Made by a program: the position numbers and the translations under genes. The notes under the pieces were generated by a model that saw only the letters and a program-made list of their open reading frames with translations, was not told where the DNA came from and did not search any database. Positions 1 through 11,500 of a stretch of DNA of 64,000 nt are shown here, one piece after another (within the stretch, counting starts at the first letter, position 1; the number at the start of each line of letters is the position of its first letter). The stretch is from Salvator merianae (Eukaryota > Chordata > Lepidosauria > Squamata > Teiidae), in assembly GCA_003586115.2 (NCBI GenBank), contig QVOM02000103.1, positions 6,798,770 to 6,862,769 on the forward strand, read 5' to 3'.

Positions 1-425
1 TTGCCGAAGTTTAAACATTGTTAATTCAGCAAGATGCTAAAACATTTGTAGAGGCTTCAAATTCTTAGAGATAAATCATTCAAAGTTTCAAACATGCCAG
101 GGTTTTCAATATCTCATTAAAACATACTGAAACTGTTTCTTGTCAACTAAGAGATAAACTGGGAAGATTAATGACGGCTGTTTTTCTTCAGCTGAGAGTT
201 GAAAAACATTTGTCTGTTCATAACAAAGAATGACCATTAGAGGGCTTCTTCAGAGGACTAAATTATAAGTACTGTGGAAAGTATACTGGATGATTGAAGC
301 TGCATCTCAAACCTGAGAAGTTGTAAAATATGGTGACAAGAAAGCTGAAACTAGGAAAAGACAGACAGCCAAAAGAGCAGAGCTGTGCCTTGGAATTAGA
401 GCCAACAATTTTTATTCATTAAAAA

Positions 426-1166
426 TTGGACTTTATTATGCAGGAATTATATAGATCCTTTGAATATCAGGAGCAGAATTTTGAAAGATTAAGACAAGAC
501 CTTAAAAATGAAATAGATGCTGTATGCACTGAACTTCATGAAATAAAAGATAAGGCTCTGAAACTGGATGATTTTAAGGCAGAAATTCCTCAGACAAAAT
601 TTATGGTGCAAGAAATACAAATAGAAGCATCTGAACCTACCACAGACAAAGTGTCAAGGGATGTAATGGTGTTCTTTGTGAGGAAAGCTACCAGAGACGT
701 TGTTCCAGTGAGACAGTATGAGTCACTACTAGCAACAGTTCAAGGTTCTACTGTTTCATTGAAGGAAGCCCCAGGAAAAATTGTACAATTGAGAAAGGAG
801 CATATGAGGCTAACTGTAAAAGGAGTAATCTCTACTTGGAATCAACAAAGATTCAGACTGAACTCTGAGGATAAGATGAAAAAATTTGGGTTCAAATATG
901 GAAAAGATTGGAGGAAAAGGACAAAGGAACTGTAAGAGCTAAAAGGAGGAAATCAACAAGTGGGTTAACAGAACAACCAGCAAAAGCTGAATCGTTGAAA
1001 GGCTGATATTAGAAGAAGACTTTGAAAGCTTGCGGAGATGGATAAATAGATTAATTTACTGAGAAATAAGACAGTTGATAAGTTCTCTGTGTGAAAACTG
1101 GAAACCCTTTATTGACCTTCTGCAAGAATGGGAAAATGGATTTGTGCCTGCCGGATTGAAAGAATG
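426..1166 (+). pseudogene. LINE-1 ORF1-like relic with a short downstream tail
   Basis: A 169-codon frame (426-935) starts with a charged, heptad-like region (QELYRSFEYQEQNFERLRQD; about residues 7-60) and continues with a segment of the L1 ORF1 RNA-binding kind (RDVMVFFVRKATRD, then LKEAPGKIVQLRKEHMRL). L1 ORF1 proteins are RNA chaperones of the L1 particle. At 169 residues it is about half the usual length. After the stop, about 40 further codons ending in NWKPFIDLLQEWENG and then a stop (near 1166) are readable through one TGA. I suspect these are the C-terminal end of another L1 reading frame. No reverse-transcriptase domain is present between them. The assignment to L1 is by pattern memory. 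Confidence 0.6.
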
Positions 1167-1244
1167 AAGAGGAAAGAAGACAATCGGTAGAAGAAAAGAA
1201 CTGGGTGACCGGGGAGGGGCAAGAATATGAAATATAGAAGCAGC

Positions 1245-1247
<3 letters not shown>

Positions 1248-1282
<35 letters not shown>

Positions 1283-1296
1283 GAGGAGGAGGAGGA
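1248..1296 (+). repeat. Poly-G followed by (GGA)n
   Basis: Twelve G in a row (1248-1259) run straight into (AGG)n up to about 1296. The long Leu/Pro frame on the opposite strand is only this repeat. G-runs of this kind can fold as quadruplexes. Confidence 0.95.
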
Positions 1297-1794
1297 AGTC
1301 GGTAGTTAAGAATGTTAGTTTATGAATCATGAATCATTTAGTGTAATTTTATATATCCAAAATAATTTAAAAAAAACATTTCAACAAACGTCAGAAATTA
1401 TACAGTCACAGCATTTTCAGAAGCCAACTTCTAAGAATAGGGATTGTGGAGCTATTATTAAAAGTCCTGTATAGCTGGTACCATGATCCAAATTCATTAT
1501 CTAAAATGATACTGAATATCTCATTAACTTATTGGCATCAGTGCAATAACACTGCTTATTTTAAATGTGTCAGGTGGCCATGTGAATTTGTACAGCATAC
1601 TTATTATTAGTAATGTAATCTCATTTTTGATATTGTTCATTTTCTAAAATACATTGACTTATATTCTTGGATAAAATCACACCATAATCTTTCAATTTCT
1701 TCAAGTATGATAAAGACTGGGCTTCTGAGAAGTGTTCAAAGGATGAGTTTAAAGTGGATTTCCTTATTTTTATGTTGTTTTTCAGGATATTCAA

Positions 1795-1990
1795 TCAATC
1801 AGTTTATTTATATACTGCCTTTCCCAATGCTACTGAAAGTAGTTAACAAAGAAAAAAATCAGTAACCATCAAACAGATAATACAAAACATAACAATGCAA
1901 GCGTAATAACAATAGTACAGTTCAGTCATTAGAAAATAAAACAGAAGCAAAAACAGCACCAGAGACGGTCTCCTCTCCACCCCAGCCTAA
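1795..1990 (+). repeat. Unclassified dispersed repeat fragment
   Basis: It begins with the tttatttatatactgcc signature that recurs at 10360, 13860 and 14240, followed by an A-rich stretch with aatacaaaacataacaatg-like sequence. This matches the head of the dispersed family best seen at 12019-12500. Confidence 0.45.
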
Positions 1991-4571
1991 AGCAGCCACA
2001 GTTCTTAATGTGCTTTGGGGAAGATGTGGTAAGGCACACATGATCAGATGCAGGACCTGTCAGAGCTGATCTCAAATCTATGCCATAATTTTATCAATAC
2101 AATTTAAACCACAATCGTTAACAGGGTTGGAAGTACATATTGTGATGGAAGGGATACAAAACTTAAGATTCTCTTGTTTAGAGGGAAAAAAAAGTCAAGT
2201 AAAATTAGCATATGAGAGGGGATTTATGTGGAAAGACTGGTTAGAATGTTTTTCTGAAATCTGAAAGATTCAGAATAGAAAAGAAAAATGAAGTAGTGCA
2301 TAGGAATGTTAGAAGCTGTTTTCTATCAAGTCTGATAACTGTATTGACCTGGACAGATCAATGATTCTTGTGTACTTTTAGTAAAAGCTGAAAATTTTAT
2401 ACATGTGCAAATATTTGAAGCAGTTTGTACTGTTCAAAGGTTCCAGAGGTCAAAAGTTAAATAAGATGTTTTCTGGTTTGGGATAGTTGGTAGACTTTGG
2501 ATATATCTACAGTTGACAAATCTGACATTCTTTCACAGCTGATAGCACTGGTCCTATTCTTGTAAAGTAGTAGAAAATCTTGGTAGAAAAGGTGAGTGAT
2601 GTTTTCCCAAAAGATCATGTGTGATTTTTGATGTTCGCATTACCAATCTTGCAGTTAGATTTGCAATGGAAGAGATCAATATTAGTCATTTAAAATCCGC
2701 AAAATTTTACATTTAGAGCATTTCTTAGGATATCATTTTAGTATAGCAGCAGCTGGTGTCCAGGTGAGATTCCTGTTGGTTATTATAACATGAATTGACA
2801 TAAGCATCTTGAATAAGTAGCTCCAGCAGCCAGTATAAGTTTTTGCTTAGCGTGCACACACCTACACACAATGCTGTAGTTACTTGACAAAATCTAACAG
2901 GTGAAGAGATTTTTTAATAAAAATAGAGTGTGTAGCAGCAGTGTGGCTCTCCCCTCAGTTCATTAGGAGGAAAACAGTTCAAGATGTGCACAACTCCAGA
3001 ACATTTATTAGCCATCTTTCTAGGACCTGACAACCTGCAAACCACACTATAAATGAAAATTTAATAACTAGACAAACTAATTTCATTCCAGGGTATTTGG
3101 GAGGGGGAATTGGGTATTATGACTTCCCATTTACCAACTGTCAAACATCATGTCATGGACATCTACAGAAAAAAACCCCATTAAAGTTCATTTCCCCTTT
3201 GCACCCCCAATTTATCTATTACATAGCAAAAATCCCCTGTCATTCTAAGTTTCTGCTTCATTTTCTGATATATGTCATGCAGCAGCAGGTGGCACAGGAG
3301 TGGAAGTTCACCAATAACTTGCTTGTGTGCAACTGGAAGGAGGTTATTTGGAAACTCATGCTAAATCAATACATCTCATATGTACAAATAAAAATGGAAG
3401 AATGTAAACCAAAAATAACCTTTTTTGATATATGGCAACCAAGTATAAACATGTTCAAAACTGTAAGTGAGGAAGCTTTTCCTGAAAACAGATCACGTGG
3501 GCTGGGGTAGCTCCTTCCAGAAAATGCAGCATCTGCGAAGTAGAGCAATCCGCAGGAAGCGGTGGCTGCATGGACTGCATTGTTGGAGTGCTGTAATGTT
3601 GGAGTTCTTCGACCTGAATTTCCTTTCTGCAGATTTTTACTACCAGATTAGGCAGCATTATCAGTGAAAATATTATTGGTGATAGGTCATATAGCAGCTA
3701 GTCTTTTCACCTTCCTGGTTGTAACTGAGACACGCGTATTCTTCGTCTTTGTTTTCCTTGGCAAGTGCTTCCTCTAGAATTGATGTGCCCATCCTTCTTC
3801 AATAGTTTTCTTTAGTAATTGTTGGTAGTTATTATCTTATGCCTTTTCTGGTTGTTAAAGTATTGAGGAACTTCCCTGCCTTAATCTTGGTCTCAAATGT
3901 GACTTGAGAAGTTGTGGAGCTGGTCCTCTCGTTGTTGGATTCTTGACTTATCTGTTTTCAACTTCAGCTTGTTTCATGTGTTGAGTTTTAAGATTTTCTT
4001 CTGAGTTAACAGATAATTTGTGTGCTTGACACTTTTTGCCTTCTTGATTTGACGTATTCTAGTTTCTTAATTGAACTTACAGTTAATTTTCATTTTTGTG
4101 TTATGCATGTAAAGATTTTTCATCAGGTCTTTTTGCTGCCAATTGGTGTTCATGCTAGTCTTCTCCCAGTCTGTCCTACCTAGTCTTCAATGTTCCAGCA
4201 TTTTATTTTGTAGAACCCTCCTTTTTTCTCCCTTTGGATAAAGGGTCTTTAGGCCTGTTTTGAAGGGACTTAGTCTGTGTATGGGTACATTTACAGACCT
4301 GTAACAGTATATTAGAAGGATACATTTGCAGTTAAGAAGCCTGAACCAAGATGAAGTGCAGAGGACAATGAAATGGAATGCAGCTCCCTCTTTGTAAGCT
4401 TGGATTCGCTGCGGAAAGTCTCTGGGCGATAATCCTACAGAAGAGCTCAAAAGCAAGTGGGTAGAGCTAGGCATGCTTGGAAAGGGAAAGCAAAGATGTG
4501 TTCATGAGGAATGGCCTTGTACACCTGTGAAGCGTTTGCCAGGGTTGAACAAAGGCCATGTACAGCTACTC

Positions 4572-4616
4572 AAAGAAAGAAAGAAAGAAAGAAAGAAAGA
4601 GAAAGAAAGAAAGAAA
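4572..4616 (+). repeat. (GAAA)n microsatellite
   Basis: About eleven GAAA units with one GA interruption at 4599-4602. A weak CTTT-rich tract lies nearby at 4663-4681. Confidence 0.95.
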
Positions 4617-5107
4617 TGTGAAATAAACATACCTTTCAAGCACTCAGGATAAGGTTGGCACATTTCTCTTTCTTTCTCTTGCCTTTCCCCCAAAGCAGAT
4701 CAAGGCATGCAGTCTCTGCTCCAGGCTGACCTCTCTCAGCAAGAATGCCATAGCTTTGAGCTTATAGGGTGTATCTCAGGAACTACCTGACAACTGATAT
4801 CAATCCTATTGCCAGATTAATTTTTTTTAATCACAGCTGTGGGGGCTTTTGGTTTTTTTTTTTCGCTCTTGGATTTTATAGTTTAAATTTGTTCCATTCT
4901 TAGGCCACTATGTCCTGGTTCCCTTCCTGACACTGAATTTTGCCAAAGCACAAAGTGAAGGAGAAACAAAAGTAAAGCAGAAAGCAGCAATACTTAAGGA
5001 TACAATAATAGGAAGCAGACAGTTGAAGTAGTATTAAAATTTCATTTTTGTTTTAATTTTATCCTTTTCCTACTAATTATGTCCATTTAAGCCAGTTTAC
5101 TTTGAGA

Positions 5108-5295
5108 ATGGAGTAGCTGCTTAGTGATAGCGTAGACTGCCTGGAAAGCAGGGATTTCTTAAGTTCAGTCTCCAGCTTCTCCCTGTAAGTAGGCAGTGGA
5201 ACACATATATAAGTGGTGTACCATGTTTGCCAAGAAAACTGCATAGAAATGCCAATGTAGATGTCTATGCATTTGGTCAGACACAACTGCATGGT
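5108..5295 (+). repeat. tRNA-derived SINE, copy 1
   Basis: It has the same structure as the copies at 16519 and 60484: a decayed tRNA-like head (ctgcctggaaagcag, ttcagtctccagcttctcc), then the shared body agtaggca ... ccaagaaaactgcatag and the tail acacaact ... ggtacccaacag. It is a squamate-type SINE just upstream of exon 2. Confidence 0.7.
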
Positions 5296-5415
5296 ACCCA
5301 ACAGAAACAAAACCCTGCAAAAAATGTTTTGAAATTGAAAACAAATGTATAGTCCACAGATATTACTTTTTTTAAAATAATTGCTTTTTTAAAAATCTGT
5401 TCTATTCTAATGCAG

Positions 5416-5546
5416 ATCTTTCACTGTTGAAGTTCATCAATGCAGAGCTGACAAGGGGCTACTTCCTTGAGCATAATGAAGCAAAATACACAGAACGGAG
5501 AGAAAGAGTGTACACATGTATGCGAATACCAAGAGAATTAGAAAAG
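5416..5546 (+). CDS. TAPT1: TAPT1 exon 2
   Basis: The acceptor is tgcag before 5416 and the donor is gtaagt at 5547. The first two bases finish a codon begun in exon 1 (xAT), then 43 full codons follow, including [20 protein letters not shown], the charged region before the first membrane segment. The exon ends in phase 0. It is the first TAPT1 exon in the window. Confidence 0.96.
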
Positions 5547-8500
5547 GTAAGTACTTTTACAGCATGGCTTTTGATTTAATAAATGTCAGCTGATATTTAA
5601 GAAAAGTTTTTCTTCAGCATTTCCAGTGCCAAAGTAGAAATAGTGCCTTGTCTCTAGCAGTGAGAAGTTCTGCAAAATGCCAACACAAATATTAAGCATT
5701 GTGTTTGATTCTTTTCAAACTTTTTTTATACGCTACTAGAAATAATTTTAAATTGCCCTCGATAGAGGAGTTGTGTTTAAGTACAAGTCTGTTAGAGAAT
5801 TTCAGGTTTCTTAGTATTTGGAAGAGTTTCTTTATCCAGATCTTTGTGAATATCAGATATCCAGATGTTAAGTAATGGAGGTCTGTGGAAAGGAGAGTGG
5901 AATTCAAACTGCTTCTCCCTGCCTGCCAAGGAAGGAAATGTGTAGAGCTTGTTCTGGTCTACTGGAGTGGCTCCTATCAGATTAGAGGGTCCAGTGGAGG
6001 AGATTTCAGCGCACGCACGCACACACGCGCACGCACACACACACACACACACACACACAAAGAAAATAAGAAAATCACTCTTTGGCACTGAATATGCTAC
6101 AGTTAAAAGTGTTGTGCCATAGTAAAACACTAAAACAATTCCTATCTATTCAAATTCTTGTGGGGTCAGAAGTGGCAAGAGAATAACCTAATTGATCAGA
6201 GTTGCCTGGGTTTACATTAGCAATGTAACTTACTAGGCTAAGTCAAGGTTACAAATCTAAGTGCTGCTCAGCAAAAGCTCAAGTTTGTGTAAGAAGAGAT
6301 ATTATAGATTTTCTGATGCCAAACACTTTTAATGGTACAAAACTAGAAGGAAATGGACTTTCATGCCTTTCATGCTGTTTTTACCAGACACAGCAACAGT
6401 ATTCTGGTGAGTAGGTGCGCATTGCATGCCAAATAGTAATTTTTCTATATTCAAATTTGTAGGCAGTTGATTATATGTTAACTTAGACCAAAATTTTAGA
6501 AAGCCTCATAATACTGTGTTTCATCAGAGTAGCCAGCTCCCTCAAAGCAGCACTTGTATGTTCTGAACGTTCCAGGGCACCTTTGGGCCCTGGTTATCTG
6601 AAGGAGTATATAGACCTGCTCAAGTATTGAGATCTCAAGAGAGATCTCCTTGTAGTTCTTCTTCTCTCAGAGGTGCAAAGGGTAGGAACCTACAAGAGGG
6701 GCTTTTCTGTGGTATCCTTCTGGAGGTTTACCAGGTGCCTACAGTATATGGTTTTTAGCACCTGGTTAAAACATATTTCTTCCTCTGGGTATTGTTCTGC
6801 CAGGGAGGGAGGGTTACATTTTAAATATGTTTTAAGAATACTGTATATATTTTATCTTTTTATTATTGTGACCCACCCTGAGATCTTTTGGTGAAGGATG
6901 GGATATAAATTCTTAAATAAAATTCCTAAATAAATAAAAAGGCATTCACATATTCTAGAACCCTGGAATCTGGACCAATCAAAAGAATTGGAACCCACAC
7001 TGTCATCGTGGTACATACCCCCTAGACTCCAAATATTTGACAGTGCCTGTTTTTCTTGTTAAAAATTTGCTCCACAAGTTAATCCAGTCAACCTGGTACA
7101 GGAAGGCAACACCTAAATATTTAAGAGTTTGTGCCTTGGGCAGGAGCAGCTGCAAGACTGATATGACAATTTGGGTGCCCAGATTCAGTATCTGATTGGA
7201 TTAATGCAACTTATTTACATGACCTGAACAGCCTGAATGTTGCACAGTTTCATTGTTTATTCCATTTCTCTAGCCCCAGGGTAAGTTTTGGGGTATAAGA
7301 AGAGGTACACGTGTCTGCTCAGTGTGTTTGGGTTGTTCTTTGATCATCTCAAAGTTCACTGGTTGTTACTGAGGTCCATTATGTTCTTGGCTGCTGCTCG
7401 GTTGGCCTACTACGTGCCCTCTAGATCCTTGCCTTTCTTGGCTGATAAAAACTAGCCAGGAGAATATGACTGGATGGGTCCAGGGAGTAGTGAATGCCTC
7501 TTTGAGAGATGGGGTGGTCCCGCTGGCTCTTAAAGAGCTGGTTGTGTGGCCCATCCTCAAGAGATCCTCCCTGGATCCAGATGATTTAAACAATTATTGT
7601 CTGATGGCCAACATGCCATTTTTGAGCAAGATATTAGAGAGGTCTGTGGCCGTTCAAATGCAAGCATGCTTGCAGGAAACTGATTATCTAGACCCATTTC
7701 AGTCTGGTTTCAGGTACAGCTATGGCACAGAAACTACCTTGGTTGCTCTGGCTGATGGTTTTCTCCAGGAGAAAGATAGGGAGAATGCAATTCTGTTGAT
7801 TCTCCTGGATCTTGTGGTGGCTTTTGACACCATTGACCATGATATCCTTCTGGGGAGGCTATGGAGTTTAGGAGTTTGAAGCACTGTATTCCAGTGGTTC
7901 TGCTCCTATCTCCAAGGCTGATTCCAGATGGTAGTTGGGGAAAATTCCTGTTCATCATTCTGGGAACCCATGTGTGAGGTTCTTCAGGGGTCTACCCTAT
8001 CTCAATATCTATGTGAAGCCACTAGGGGAGGTCATCAGGAAATTTGGAATGAGGTGTCATCAATACACAGATGGCACCCTGCTCTATCTTTCTGTGTCTT
8101 CTGAATCCGGACAGGTGATTGAAGTGCTTGACAGGTGCCTGAAGGCAGTAATGGGCTGGATGAGGGCCAATAAATTGAAGCTGAATCCAGACAAGATGGA
8201 GGTACTGTGTGTGACAGGGTCTCAAGTCCGTGAAGTTGAGAGGCATCTGCTCTGCCATAGGTGTGAAATCTGGGTTACTCTTGGACTCTGTGCTGACACT
8301 TGAAGCTTAGGTGGAGGCAGTGGTCAAGAGTGCCTGCCTCCTGCTCCGGCTGGTTTGCCAGCTATGATCCCTTTTGGACAGAGATGATCTAGCCACTGTA
8401 ATCCATGCTTTGGTAACTTCCAGATTGGATTATTGTAATCCGCTCTACACAGGGCTGCCCTTGAAGACAGTTCGGAAGCAGCAGCTGGTGCAGAACAGCT

Positions 8501-11500
8501 GGACACATGCATATCAAGCAGTCTTAAAAGAGTTGCACTGGCTGCCAATTCGCTACTGGACCCAATTCAAAATGTTAACCTTAACCTATAAGGCCCTAGA
8601 TGGCTTGGGCCCCAACTACTAAAGGAATGTCTTCTCCCTTGTCGACTTGCCCATGCCTTAAGATCTGCAATTAAGTCTCTCCTGGTTGTACCACAACCTT
8701 CAGTAATTAGAGGAATGGACACCTGGGATAGGGCCTTTCAGTGTTGGCCCCCAGATTGTGGAACACACTGTGCCTGAGGTGCATCAGGCATCTTCACTTT
8801 ACAGCTTTAGGACAGCAGTGAAGACACACCTATTTATCCTTGTCTTTGGCTAAGGAAACAGCTTTTTCTCCCCACTTTTGGTCACTGCTGCTGTTTTTAG
8901 TGTGTGCGTTTTATATTCTATTTTTTTTTATTGTCGTTACCCTCCCTGAGACCTTCGGGTATGGGGATAAAATGCAAATAAAGAAAAATAAAGAGCTGAA
9001 CTTTGATCCATCCCTGCAAGAAGCTGAACTTCACATGCTGTGGGATACCAGAACTTCACATGCTGCGGACTTACCACCTTGCTTCGGAGACAAGGCTCAA
9101 ACTCACACTCCTTTGCTTCAGGCTTGCTGCGTGATCCCTTCATGTGCCATAGCCACTAGAGGCAAGGGCTAACAATGGGTCAGGCATATAATTGAACTTA
9201 CTTAGAATCTTGTGAGGCTGAGTCTTTGAGGTGAAGAACAATTAATGTACCGATTTCCAGGATCCTATACCTTGCTTTGACAGTATTAGGAGGTGAGAAG
9301 TTTGTCAGAGTGCTGGCACTTGCGCCTACCCTTTGAGCCTGTCACTCTGAGCATTGCAACCCTCTCATTAACTTCTCTGTGTAACTTTGAGTGCTTGTGT
9401 TTATTACTGAGAAGATTCTCCCTCAGCAAAAGAAGACCTCAAGAAAGGTATATTTCCCCCTACTTTGCGAGTTTGTAATCTTCACTTCCCTCCTCCCATT
9501 TCTCTCCCTAATTCACATATAAATTTGCTACTCATTGTTCTGTTACCGTTCTTTCCTGCCCGCTAACTTTTAAACTTACATTTTAGTTAAAGAAATCCTT
9601 TTCTAAAGAGAAAAGGGGAGATTGTGGCTTGGCATAGTACCCCCAATTCACTTTGGAGGCACAATTGATAGTGATGAACAGCAATTGATGAGATTTGATT
9701 GAAGGAATAACGTGGAACAGTTCATCACCTTGAGGGGCTCTCACCCACCTCTCCCCACATGCTCAAGTGAAGGAATTAAGCTTTAATTTTCTATGGATTC
9801 TGCCTAGTCTTGCATAACAACAAAGTCTCTTAATTCATTTGTTTGAGTGCTCTGCTGTTTCATTCTAAACTTGAGAGGAAGTGGTAATTTTTATGTCATT
9901 TCTATCTAGAGTCACAGCTAACTTCCCACCTTTGGCTACAAGTAAAACTCAGTATCTCTGTCACAGTTACAGCTATCTTCCCTTTCAGATACATTTTAAA
10001 GTGTCTTGTCAAACTTTACATGTTGCCATTTAACTTGCCCAGAATTGAATGTTTCTCTGCTATGAGTTTACATGTTATCATTTGCTTGACACTGAGAGTG
10101 TTTTTAGTGCGTCTTGTTTTTATTATTTCTGCTTTCTTTCATGTTTGCTGTTTATATTATAATAAAGTTACTTCTTGTGTGCCTTTTAAATCTCAATAAA
10201 GAACTTTGTTAAGATTAGCTAAGTGTTTCTTTTCCCTGGGATTAGCTAGTTAACAAACCAGCAGTTTTAAAGATCCTGTGTGTGTGTGTGTGTGGGAACA
10301 GTGCTAAATATGTCCCTAAAACAGTTTACATAGCAACCCATAGGAAACCATCATCATCATCTGTTTATTTGTATACTGCCTTTTCATGGTATAGTTAAGG
10401 TGGCTTACGAACAATTAATAAATAAAATACACATAAATTATTGAACAAAATGCAAAGTGTTAAATTTTTTTACAAAATATGATAATCATATATCAATATA
10501 TAATATAACATCATACATTTAAATATAAAAATATATAAAAAAAACTTTCTCTTACATATACACATGCACACAGCTGTTCTTCCTTGCACGCATACACGGA
10601 TGCATGTGTGCGTGCATGCGTGCACACACACACACACACACACACACAGAGACATATCAAGAAAAATATTCCCTGCAAAATGTCTGGAAGCCTTCAGGTC
10701 GAGCCCCAGGCCTCTTCTGCATATGTTTTTACCTATAAGAAGATGGAGACATAGGCCAGGGAAGAGATTCAGGCAGGGTTAACAGATAGTCTTCAGTTGG
10801 ATGCACTGAATAACACCTAACCCATGAGACTCCTTGGCCTAGGCTGTTCTTTTCTGCAGAGGTCTTCACCTGCAAGACATGCAAGAGCCTGTGGCAGGGC
10901 CAATAAACAGTCCTCGGCTGGATCCACTGGCTGCTTCCAGCCCCAACAATGGGTAACCTATTCAAGTTTTTCCATTTGCTGTAGGGGTTCCTAGGGATTC
11001 CCAGCTATGTTGATAGAAAGGACACGATGGCTGCTATCTATCACCCAAGCCATGAAAGATTGGGACAGTTGGAGAATTTAACATTTTAACTCCAACTGTC
11101 CTTTCCCTAGAAATCTAGCTTAATTCATAGAGGCACTGGTGCCAACTTCTGTAGGAGAGGAAATAAGAGGCTGCCAAAGCAGTGGAAAACAGCTGAACCA
11201 TAATAGTGATGGTGGCAGTCTTATAAGTGAGCATCAGGAATGAATGAATGAATAAATAAATACATAAATACATACATAAATAAATAAATAAATAAGGAAT
11301 ATTGCAATAAAAGCAGTCACATATCCAAACCAAAAGGTCCTGTTTGAATGGAACTTGGACCATTCTAACATATTGTGGCTCAGTTTTGTCCCAAATTCAG
11401 CATAAGCCTTTCTTTAATCTTTCTTCCCTTCCCCTTCCTCTTCCCCTTTCCGGGAAGGGTGTCTGGAGCCCTTGAATGCTGCATTTCAAGTGCAAAATGT

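Larger units (their letters stand above)
1..5415 (+). other. 3' part of TAPT1 intron 1
   Basis: There is no sign of the GC-rich first exon of TAPT1, so this stretch is most simply intron 1. It holds an L1 relic (about 300-1330), simple repeats at 1248 and 4572, a repeat-like tract at 1795-1990 and a SINE at 5108. The remainder (about 1995-4560) is AT-rich with only short stop-broken frames, and I recognise nothing in it. Confidence 0.7.

Noticed and set aside
1109..1330. Minus-strand frame with a long Leu and Pro run
   Set aside because: It is the translation of the (GGA)n and poly-G tract; not a protein.
1..5415. TAPT1 exon 1 in this window
   Set aside because: No GC-rich stretch ending in a donor and encoding a charged N-terminus leads into exon 2; exon 1 should lie further left.
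5792..6130. Minus-strand frame of 112 codons
   Set aside because: Its centre is the (CA)n repeat read as VCVCVC; no domain or splice context.
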